NCBI GenBank assembly: GCA_024404295.1
Contig: JAKSQE010000025.1
Coordinates: 1-12,281 of the forward strand
Direction of reading: 5' to 3'
DNA: 12,281 nt
From: Oscillibacter sp.
Lineage (GTDB): Bacteria > Bacillota > Clostridia > Oscillospirales > Oscillospiraceae
The position numbers and the translations under genes were made by a program. Position 1 is the stretch's first letter; each line of letters opens with the position of its first letter. Positions 6,687-12,281 of the stretch are shown piece by piece. The notes under the pieces were generated by a model. The model had not been told where the DNA came from. It saw only the letters and a program-made list of their open reading frames with translations, and ran no database searches.

Positions 6687-7414
6687 TACGCTTTATTTCT
6701 CCCTTGTAAAATTGCTTCCGCAAAAATCATGTCCACCGGCGTTGTGATCTTTAGGTTTTCCTCATCACCATCTACCAAAAAAACAACCTTACCCAGAGCT
6801 TCTACTGCGGAACAGTCATCCGTGATTGGGTTCTTCTGGTCCAACGCAAATTGTAAAGCCGCTTTCAGTAAATCTGCTTCAAATACCTGCGGTGTCTGAA
6901 CTGCGCGCAGCGCAGAACGGTCTACGGTCTCCACCACGGACGCGTCCTCACGAACCGTCTTGATGGTATCTTTCACCGGTATTGCCGGTGCAGCCGCTCC
7001 GCAGCGACTTGCCGTTTCGATCACTCGATCAATCAGTTCCGCGGTTGCTAAAGGGCGCGCACCATCCTGCACCGCCAAAAGTTCCGTCTCAGGCGAGGCT
7101 TCCAATGTCGCCAAAAATACAGAATGCGCTCTGCTTTCGCCGCCACGTATGACTTTTTTGCATTTTGTAATGCCGTGTTCCTGGCAAAGACGAGATATTT
7201 CAACCAAACTTTCTTCCCTGGTTGCAACAACAATTTCGTCCACAAGCTCCGCACGCTGCAGAGCGGTCAAAGTATGAACCAAGACCGGTTTGCCATCCAA
7301 TGGAAGCAGTATTTTGTTGGTGCCCCCCATGCGGCTGGAGCTGCCTGCCGCTGCAACAACAGCTGTGCAATATGGATGATTGTTTTTCTGTGCTTTCTTG
7401 ATCCACGCAAACAA
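6686..7414 (-). CDS. ispD: 2-C-methyl-D-erythritol 4-phosphate cytidylyltransferase
   Basis: Transfers CMP from CTP to methylerythritol 4-phosphate in the MEP pathway. The glycosyltransferase-like nucleotide fold is clear: AVVAAAGSSSRMGG with the reactive-site Arg and a following Lys (NKILLPLDGKPVL), VQDGARPL, IPVKDTIKTV, RAVQTPQVF and TDDCSAVEA. The longest frame starts at an ATG at 7441 (251 residues). I prefer the TTG at 7414 (242 residues) because GGAGG (7427-7423) lies 8 bases before it, while the ATG has no ribosome binding site and is only 3 bases from a TATAAT. The protein still has a basic, family-variable N-terminal extension (FAWIKKAQKNN) before the nucleotide-binding loop. It is followed by ispF with a one-base overlap. 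Confidence 0.95.
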   Translation of the reverse strand: MFAWIKKAQKNNHPYCTAVVAAAGSSSRMGGTNKILLPLDGKPVLVHTLTALQRAELVDEIVVATREESLVEISRLCQEHGITKCKKVIRGGESRAHSVFLATLEASPETELLAVQDGARPLATAELIDRVIETASRCGAAAPAIPVKDTIKTVREDASVVETVDRSALRAVQTPQVFEADLLKAALQFALDQKNPITDDCSAVEALGKVVFLVDGDEENLKITTPVDMIFAEAILQGRNKA

Positions 7415-7444
7415 GGGATGCACCTCCGCTTCACTTTTCATTTC

Positions 7445-7450
7445 ATTATA
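7445..7450 (-). promoter_or_regulatory. Possible -10 element upstream of ispD
   Basis: A perfect TATAAT on the minus strand lies in the 66-base gap between queA and the preferred ispD start. No good -35 is present at 16-18 bases (TTTAGT and TTTTAG are the candidates). If active it would place the transcript start near the ATG at 7441, which would rule out that ATG as the ispD start. Confidence 0.3.
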
Positions 7451-7480
7451 TGGGACAACGTTGCCTACTAAAACCTTCTC

Positions 7481-8506
7481 TTACGAAAGGAACATGGCAT
7501 CGCCAAAGCTGAAGAAACGATATTCCTCCCGCACAGCTTCGTCATAAGCAGCCAGCACTTGTTCCCGCCCCGCAAAAGCAGAAACCAACATGATCAGTGT
7601 ACTCTCCGGCAGGTGAAAGTTTGTAATTAAGCCATCCATGACCTTGAAACGATAACCGGGATAGATATAAATATTCGTCCATCCGGCTTTTGCCTCCATG
7701 GTGCCATCCTCATTAGCCCAACTCTCCAACGTTCTGCAGGAAGTTGTGCCTACACAAATACAGCGCCCGCCATTCGCTTTCGTCTCATTGATCAAATCTG
7801 CCGTTTCCTGCGTTATCACGCAGTATTCACTATGCATTGCATGGTCTGTAATCGTTTCTTCCTTTACAGGTCTGAAAGTACCCAGCCCAACATGTAAAGT
7901 GACGTAGCCGATCTTAACGCCCATATCGGAAATTTTCTGCAAGAGTTCCGGAGTAAAGTGCAGACCTGCCGTTGGGGCAGCAGCACTACCAACAACCTTG
8001 GAGTAGACCGTCTGGTAGCGTTCGCGATCCTGCAGTTCTTCCTTGATGTAGGGAGGCAGCGGCATTTTACCCAAACGCTCTAAAACCTCCAAGAAAATGC
8101 CCTCATACTCAAATCGTACAAGTCGATTACCGTCTTCCACTTCATCAACCACTTCGGCAGTCAACTCGCCGTTACCAAATGTGAGTTTGGTTCCAGGCTT
8201 CATCTTTCTGCCGGGGCGCACAAGACACTCCCACGTTTTATCTCCGCGATCGATCAGCAGTAACACTTCACATGCACCGCCGCCGGGCAGTCTCTGGCCC
8301 AGCAAACGTGCAGGTAAAACACGGGAATCATTCAAGATCAAGCAATCGCCAGGCTTTAGAAAGTCGGGTAACTCATAAAAATGATGATGCTCCCATTTGC
8401 CCGTCTTACGGTCAACTTTCATCAATCGGGATGTATCACGCTGTTCGATGGGGGTCTGCGCAATCAGTCGCTCTGGCAAATCGTAGTAAAAATCGCTTGT
8501 TTTCAT
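7481..8506 (-). CDS. queA: S-adenosylmethionine:tRNA ribosyltransferase-isomerase
   Basis: A 341-residue enzyme that moves the ribosyl part of S-adenosylmethionine onto preQ1 at the tRNA wobble position to form epoxyqueuosine. Family blocks: MKTSDFYYDLPERLIAQTP at the start, NDSRVLPARL (59-68), GSAAAPTAGLHFTPELL (173-189), HVGLGTFRPV (205-214), HSEYC (225-229) and NFHLPESTLIMLVSAFAG (296-313). The frame extends to a TTG at 8530, but the ATG at 8506 matches where QueA proteins begin and leaves a 16-base gap after the spoIID-like gene; its upstream AAAGGA is 12 bases away, longer than ideal. No tgt or other queuosine gene is in the window, so the rest of the pathway is elsewhere. Confidence 0.97.
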   Translation of the reverse strand: MKTSDFYYDLPERLIAQTPIEQRDTSRLMKVDRKTGKWEHHHFYELPDFLKPGDCLILNDSRVLPARLLGQRLPGGGACEVLLLIDRGDKTWECLVRPGRKMKPGTKLTFGNGELTAEVVDEVEDGNRLVRFEYEGIFLEVLERLGKMPLPPYIKEELQDRERYQTVYSKVVGSAAAPTAGLHFTPELLQKISDMGVKIGYVTLHVGLGTFRPVKEETITDHAMHSEYCVITQETADLINETKANGGRCICVGTTSCRTLESWANEDGTMEAKAGWTNIYIYPGYRFKVMDGLITNFHLPESTLIMLVSAFAGREQVLAAYDEAVREEYRFFSFGDAMFLS

Positions 8507-8522
8507 GCTTTGTTTATTTCCT

Positions 8523-9914
8523 TTATTCAATCGTTATATCCGTATAGTAAAACTCTAAAATATCTCTGTATGTATATCCCAATTCCGCCATCGCTTTGGC
8601 ACCATATTGGCTCATACCCACATTATGTCCGTTGCCAGTGCCTTCAATCACGAAGTTTCCCCCCGGATTGGTTTTGAGAGCCGTTCCGGCATCCAAAGTC
8701 TTCACGCCGGCCGAAGTCAACACTTGATAATTATCATTGCCAAGAGTAGATCGGCTCCCGCTACCGGAAATAACGGAAACTCCTTCCAATGTCTTTAGCT
8801 GAGTCGTTGCATCATTGATATAAATGCTCTCGCCTACCGCCCCGGCGCCATTGATCGTAAAGCGCATACTGCGGACGGATTTATTGTATGTGCTGCTGTA
8901 AAAAATCGTCTTGCAGGTCTCTCCGGAAAAGGTTTTTGTCCCTTTTGTTCCTTCAAATGTCACCCTCTTGACATTTCCGGTTTTCGTAAATTCCGATACA
9001 TAGACATTTTTAACCGTTCCGATATTCTGATCTTTCTGTCCGAGGATATAGGTCAATTCCTCCGGTGTATATGTGACTGAATACCGGTAGGACGGAATGC
9101 TTGTCTGACTCTCGTAAGGGTCGATCTTACCGCGCAAATACGGGATCTCACTCCCCCAAACATTCTCCGCATCTTCTGTAGCACCGCCATCGTGGGCGTG
9201 ATACACTGCTGTTCCCACAGGAATTCCTTCATAGCACAATAATTCACCGGCGGTATTATCTACCGCACGATCCGAAATTGCAGAGGGATATCTGGTCCCG
9301 CTGCCGCGGCCATAATATACCTGACAGTCTGTTGTATTGCAAATATCAAATCCATAGGAACTGTGCCGCACTTTATTCGCATAAGTTCTGGCGCAGATAG
9401 CCTGCGCTTCCAATGCAGCCTCCGGCCAGTTGGAACTCATCTCAAATGGAATGACACCTTTCACATAAGATTCAACGTCAACGACATTCACTACCTGAAC
9501 CTTGCCGTAATATGCGCTGTATTCAAAACCGCCAGGGTATTTATAGCCCTTAAACCATGTTTCCGTTTCCTCCCCGTCCCCATAAGGAAGAATGCCCAGT
9601 TTTTCTCCGGATTCGCATGTATAGAGCACTTCGTCTGTTCCGGTAATGATGACCTCCAAACATTGATTCACATTCCGAACAGAAATCGTGGTTACATCCG
9701 TACTGTAGTCGGAGGGAACGAAATTACGCTCCTCATCAAAAGAGCCAAACAAGTAACCTGCTCCCACCGCATTCTCCAGATTTGCAACTTCCAGCGCATC
9801 CGCACCGTAGCGCAAACCAACTTTGATCGTATCGTTAACAACCGCAGACGCCGATACTGCTGTACTTATAAAAAAAACAAGTGCAAGAGACATGGTAACA
9901 AATAGCTTTTTCAT
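8523..9914 (-). CDS. SpoIID/LytB-domain protein, exported
   Basis: A 463-residue protein with a signal peptide (Lys-Lys, hydrophobic stretch, cleavage plausible after ASA at about 24). The SpoIID domain begins near 140: VDVESYVKGVIPFEMSSNWP with the putative catalytic glutamate E158, EAQAICARTYA (169-179), the C192/C197 pair in CNTTDCQVYYG, and HAHDGGATEDAENVWG (239-254). The family end GNGHNVGMSQYGAKAMAELGY is intact. SpoIID-type enzymes are lytic transglycosylases that cleave glycan strands lacking stem peptides; SpoIID itself acts in engulfment during sporulation, but vegetative paralogs exist. Bacillus SpoIID is about 340 residues, so this one is about 120 longer, with an extra N-terminal segment (25-135) and extra sequence before the last motif. 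No spoIIQ or spoIIID neighbour is present, so I do not call it spoIID. GGGAGG precedes the ATG. Confidence 0.9.
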   Translation of the reverse strand: MKKLFVTMSLALVFFISTAVSASAVVNDTIKVGLRYGADALEVANLENAVGAGYLFGSFDEERNFVPSDYSTDVTTISVRNVNQCLEVIITGTDEVLYTCESGEKLGILPYGDGEETETWFKGYKYPGGFEYSAYYGKVQVVNVVDVESYVKGVIPFEMSSNWPEAALEAQAICARTYANKVRHSSYGFDICNTTDCQVYYGRGSGTRYPSAISDRAVDNTAGELLCYEGIPVGTAVYHAHDGGATEDAENVWGSEIPYLRGKIDPYESQTSIPSYRYSVTYTPEELTYILGQKDQNIGTVKNVYVSEFTKTGNVKRVTFEGTKGTKTFSGETCKTIFYSSTYNKSVRSMRFTINGAGAVGESIYINDATTQLKTLEGVSVISGSGSRSTLGNDNYQVLTSAGVKTLDAGTALKTNPGGNFVIEGTGNGHNVGMSQYGAKAMAELGYTYRDILEFYYTDITIE

Positions 9915-9942
9915 AATTCCTCCCGGATGAGCATAAGGTTGC

Positions 9943-10029
9943 CAGTAGGGTCTTCCTTTCTTTCGCCGTGCAAGTATTCTGCTCGGCGCGTATACCGTGA
10001 TATTTTATTATAATACAGTAGGCAGTAGG
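9943..10029. repeat. Three direct copies of CAGTAGG in the divergent intergenic region
   Basis: CAGTAGG occurs at 9943-9949, 10016-10022 and 10023-10029, all in the same orientation. The last two are in tandem and fill 14 of the 17 spacer bases between the -10 and -35 of the spoIID promoter. The single copy lies in the spoIID leader. Such placement is what a repressor or activator operator would show; no binding protein is identified. Confidence 0.5.
9964..9988. other. Imperfect inverted repeat in the spoIID leader
   Basis: CGCCG and CGGCG flank an inner GCA/TGC pair with a T-T mismatch between them and a 7-base centre. In RNA from the spoIID promoter this would be a small stem-loop about 50-75 bases before the start codon; in DNA it could be an operator. 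No U-tract follows, so it is not a terminator. Confidence 0.35.
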
Positions 10030-10035
10030 ATTCAA
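10007..10035 (-). promoter_or_regulatory. Sigma-A-type promoter of spoIID-queA-ispD-ispF
   Basis: On the minus strand a -35 TTGAAT (10035-10030) and a perfect -10 TATAAT (10012-10007) are 17 bases apart. Transcription should begin near 10000, giving a leader of about 85 bases. The -10 lies in ATTATAAT (10007-10014), which is its own reverse complement, so a TATAAT also faces the plus-strand asd gene, but no clear plus-strand -35 is visible at the matching distance. Confidence 0.78.
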
Positions 10036-10072
10036 CCTAAAATCTCTTTTTTCTCAAAGGAGGAAACGTCTT

Positions 10073-11164
10073 GTGAAGCAATATCAGGTGGGAATCATCG
10101 GCGGCACAGGTATGGTCGGACAGCGCCTCGTGACTTTCGTTTCAAAGCATCCTTGGTTTCACTTAAAGATGATTGCCGCCAGCGGCCGAAGTGCCGGAAA
10201 AACCTATCATCAAGCCATTGAAAGCCGGTGGAAGCTGGATGTCCCTTGTCCTCCAGAAGCGGAAAGTCTGATCGTAATGGACGCGATTGCGGATGCGGAA
10301 ATAATAGCGGCAGCGTGTGACTTTTGTTTCTGTGCTGTGGATATGAAAAAGGAAGAGATCATCGCATTGGAAACGCACTACGCAAAGTTGGAATGCCCGA
10401 TTGTTTCCAACAATTCCGCAAACCGTTGGGCAGAAGATGTTCCTATGGTAGTTCCCGAAATCAATGCGGCACATATTGCCGTGATCAATGCGCAGCGTGA
10501 ACGCCTTGGCACAAAACGGGGGTTCATAGCAGTTAAATCCAACTGTTCCCTGCAAAGTTATGTTCCGGCACTTCATCCATTGATGAAATATGGTTTGGAT
10601 AAAGTTCTTGTCTGTACATACCAGGCAATTTCAGGTGCCGGCAAAACCTTTAACGAATGGCCGGAAATGGTTGATAACGTCATTCCTTTTATTTCCGGTG
10701 AGGAAGAAAAAAGCGAGCAGGAACCACTTAAAATTTGGGGACATATTGAGGGAAAACGCATCGTCTGTGCTGAATCTCCGTGTATCACAGCACAATGTTT
10801 CCGCGTTCCGTGTCAGGATGGGCACATGGCAGCTTGCTTTATGAAATTTCAGGAAGGCTGCAAACCAACCATTGAGCAGATCAAATCTGAATGGATGAAG
10901 TACCAAAGCCCCATTTCTGACTTAAAACTCCCTTCTGCGCCGAAGCAGTTTTTGCACTATTTTGAGGAAGAAAACCGTCCGCAAACCCGATTGGACCGAA
11001 ATTTAGAGCATGGTATGGCAATATCCATTGGACGCCTGCGGCCGGATACGCAATATGACTATAAATTCGCCTGCCTTTCCCACAACACTCTGCGCGGCGC
11101 CGCCGGCGGAAGTATTTTGTTAGCCGAGTTGCTCTGTAAAACCGGATATATCACGCAAAAATAA
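10073..11164 (+). CDS. asd: Aspartate-semialdehyde dehydrogenase, archaeal/fungal type
   Basis: A 363-residue enzyme reducing L-aspartyl 4-phosphate to aspartate semialdehyde with NADPH, the branch point for lysine/diaminopimelate, threonine and methionine. Seen: nucleotide-binding GIIGGTGMVGQ (7-17), PIVSNNSANR (109-118), PMVVPEIN (124-131), the nucleophilic cysteine C158 in VKSNCSLQ, ISGAGKTF (186-193), and the acid/base histidine H251 in QDGHMAACF. The SNCS active-site sequence and overall pattern fit the TIGR00978-like group (archaea, fungi, some bacteria) rather than the classical proteobacterial Asd. The start is GTG with AAAGGAGG at 10056-10063, 9 bases away; an upstream in-frame alternative is not apparent. 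dapA follows after 22 bases, forming a two-gene unit. Confidence 0.96.
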   Translation: MKQYQVGIIGGTGMVGQRLVTFVSKHPWFHLKMIAASGRSAGKTYHQAIESRWKLDVPCPPEAESLIVMDAIADAEIIAAACDFCFCAVDMKKEEIIALETHYAKLECPIVSNNSANRWAEDVPMVVPEINAAHIAVINAQRERLGTKRGFIAVKSNCSLQSYVPALHPLMKYGLDKVLVCTYQAISGAGKTFNEWPEMVDNVIPFISGEEEKSEQEPLKIWGHIEGKRIVCAESPCITAQCFRVPCQDGHMAACFMKFQEGCKPTIEQIKSEWMKYQSPISDLKLPSAPKQFLHYFEEENRPQTRLDRNLEHGMAISIGRLRPDTQYDYKFACLSHNTLRGAAGGSILLAELLCKTGYITQK

Positions 11165-11186
11165 CAAAGTAAGGAGTTGTTTATTT

Positions 11187-12077
11187 GTGAAGTCTCCTAT
11201 CTTTACAGGTTCTGGTGTTGCTATTGTTACGCCTTTTTGTGGTGGTGCGGTAAACCTACGCAGTTTCAAGCAGATGCTTGATCGGCAAATTGCCGCAGGA
11301 ACCGATGCGATCATTGTATGCGGTACCACCGGAGAAGCCGCAACAATGTCTTACCGTGAAAAAATGCAGATCATCGAATGCTGTGTAGAGCACGTCAGCG
11401 GCCGAGTTCCCGTCACTGCAGGCTCCGGTTGCAACTCTACCGAACAGGCCGCTGCTTTGTCCAAAGACATTGAGAAATTGGGTGTCGACGGTTTGTTGAT
11501 TGTAACACCGTATTATAACAAAGCCACTCAGTCCGGCTTGGTTCGACACTATACCGTTCTGGCAGATGCAGTAACGACTCCCATTATTCTATACAACGTT
11601 CCCTCCCGTACCGGCGTGACAATGCAGCCTGAAACCTACGCTGAGCTGTCTAAGCATCCAAACATTGTCGGTGTAAAAGAAGCAAGCGGCAACTTGAGCA
11701 ATGTGCAGAAGACCCGCAATCTCTGCCCCGAAGATTTTTCGATTTGGTCCGGCAATGACGATGAAGTTGTTCCCGTCTGTGCCCTCGGCGGATCCGGTGT
11801 CATTTCCGTGGTAGCCAATGTGTTACCCGCTGAAATGCACATGCTGGTGAAAATGTGTCTTGAAAACAACTATGTCGAAGCCGGAAAACTGCAGCTATAT
11901 CTTAAAAACTTTTGTGATACCATGTTCTGCGAGGTCAATCCCATTCCAGTCAAAACGGCATTAAATCTCATGGGCATGGAAGCCGGAGAGCTACGTCTTC
12001 CCCTCTGCGCTCCCAGCCCTCAGCACGAAGCGCAGATCCGTGAGGTACTGGTCGCATACAATTTACTCCCCGCATAA
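11187..12077 (+). CDS. dapA: 4-hydroxy-tetrahydrodipicolinate synthase
   Basis: A 296-residue class-I aldolase-type enzyme that condenses pyruvate with aspartate semialdehyde, the product of the preceding gene, at the entry to diaminopimelate and lysine synthesis. The residues expected from E. coli DapA are all present: T47/T48 in CGTTGE, Y110 in TPYYNK, Y136 in LYNVPSRTG with R141, and the Schiff-base lysine K164 in VGVKEASG. Length is normal. The start is a GTG with AAGGAG at 11171-11176, about 10 bases upstream; the preceding TTG is immediately followed by a stop in frame. A terminator begins 5 bases after the stop, so dapB is not part of this transcript. Confidence 0.97.
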   Translation: MKSPIFTGSGVAIVTPFCGGAVNLRSFKQMLDRQIAAGTDAIIVCGTTGEAATMSYREKMQIIECCVEHVSGRVPVTAGSGCNSTEQAAALSKDIEKLGVDGLLIVTPYYNKATQSGLVRHYTVLADAVTTPIILYNVPSRTGVTMQPETYAELSKHPNIVGVKEASGNLSNVQKTRNLCPEDFSIWSGNDDEVVPVCALGGSGVISVVANVLPAEMHMLVKMCLENNYVEAGKLQLYLKNFCDTMFCEVNPIPVKTALNLMGMEAGELRLPLCAPSPQHEAQIREVLVAYNLLPA

Positions 12078-12082
12078 AGAAA

Positions 12083-12105
12083 GTTCCCGCCGAGGAGGCG
12101 GGAAC
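12083..12105. terminator. Terminator after dapA, probably bidirectional
   Basis: A perfect 9-bp GC-rich stem (gttcccgcc and ggcgggaac) with a 5-base loop gagga starts 5 bases after the dapA stop. The plus-strand tail is CTTTCATATTCTT; on the minus strand the other side reads CTTTCTTTAT. It lies 12 bases from the end of a convergent minus-strand frame, so it can serve both genes. Confidence 0.8.
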
Positions 12106-12117
12106 CTTTCATATTCT

Positions 12118-12281
12118 TCACTGCATTTCTGCCTGCCCTGCAAGGCATTCTGCTTCGTATGCGCGCAGGTTATCCTCCAACGTTCCGCTGTTCTCATAAA
12201 GACCATTGCTGCGGAAACAATCCTCCTCAAAATCTGCACCGCTGCCGCCGCTGCGAAAAACTCCGCCCTCCGAGGCCAGAA
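12118..12281 (-). CDS. C-terminal end of an unidentified minus-strand protein (starts outside window)
   Basis: The minus strand is open from the right edge to a TGA at 12120-12118, giving 54 codons. The visible end is Gly/Ser-rich then acidic (GGVFRSGGSGADFEEDCF, later LEDNLRAYEAECLAGQAEM). I do not recognise a family. Support for a real gene comes from the open frame reaching the edge, the absence of any plus-strand frame here, and the terminator whose minus-strand side lies just past the stop. Short and compositionally simple, so a chance frame is possible. Confidence 0.5.
   Translation of the reverse strand, partial: LASEGGVFRSGGSGADFEEDCFRSNGLYENSGTLEDNLRAYEAECLAGQAEMQ

Noticed and set aside
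8507..8530. TTG at 8530 as the queA start
   Set aside because: It adds eight residues not expected in QueA and overlaps the spoIID-like gene; the ATG at 8506 gives the family's normal N terminus.
9363..9905. A 180-codon plus-strand frame inside the SpoIID-like gene
   Set aside because: It lies wholly antisense to a gene with a signal peptide and intact family motifs, and has no ribosome binding site or recognisable product.
9930..10060. Lysine riboswitch or other leader RNA upstream of asd
   Set aside because: The plus-strand leader is at most about 50-150 bases and shows no multi-helix architecture or terminator; only a small imperfect inverted repeat is seen.
10163..10576. A 137-codon minus-strand frame inside asd
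   Set aside because: Antisense to the asd catalytic region; its composition is that of a shadow frame.
1..12281. Mobile element, prophage, defence island or CRISPR
   Set aside because: No transposase, integrase, direct-repeat array, tRNA target or foreign-looking composition is visible; the genes are housekeeping or lineage-typical.

Overview
The window is an ordinary-looking, gene-dense chromosomal segment from a member of the Clostridia, most likely Oscillospiraceae or a relative. This rests on gene content: a CdaA/CdaR c-di-AMP pair, DUF5685, a clostridial J-domain protein with a cysteine-rich tail, a SpoIID-family protein, a DUF3343/cysteine-desulfurase pair, MEP-pathway isoprenoid genes and an archaeal/fungal-type aspartate-semialdehyde dehydrogenase. 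Promoters of the form TTGAAT-17 bp-TATAAT and strong GGAGG-type ribosome binding sites fit a Firmicute. Several starts are non-ATG (GTG for asd, dapA and DUF5685; TTG for yicC, DUF3343 and probably ispD). The genus is not determinable from what I can see.

Layout on the minus strand, read right to left. (1) 9914 to 6168: spoIID-like, queA, ispD, ispF, ending in a hairpin terminator. (2) 6113 to 4750: a DUF3343 small protein overlapping a class-V cysteine desulfurase by ATGA; this looks like a sulfur (or selenium) mobilisation and carrier pair. (3) 4711 to the left edge: a strong promoter, then cdaA, cdaR/ybbR, an RseC-like membrane protein, DUF5685, a J-domain protein and yicC (cut by the window edge). 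These are tightly packed, with gaps or overlaps from -11 to +29 nt, so they are probably one operon.

Layout on the plus strand: asd (10073) and dapA (11187), the entry steps of the diaminopimelate/lysine branch, diverge from spoIID and end in a terminator at 12083-12105. This terminator is probably shared with a convergent minus-strand gene of which only the 3' end (12118-12281) is visible.

The largest non-coding stretch is the 158-base divergent region 9915-10072. It holds a consensus promoter for spoIID, a self-complementary -10 element, three copies of CAGTAGG and an imperfect inverted repeat. No stretch above 300 bases lacks a gene. I see no RNA genes, CRISPR arrays, insertion sequences, prophage or defence genes. 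I do not see a clearly new system. The best leads are the DUF5685/J-protein/RseC-like set attached to the c-di-AMP genes, the desulfurase/carrier pair, and the CAGTAGG repeats between spoIID and asd.
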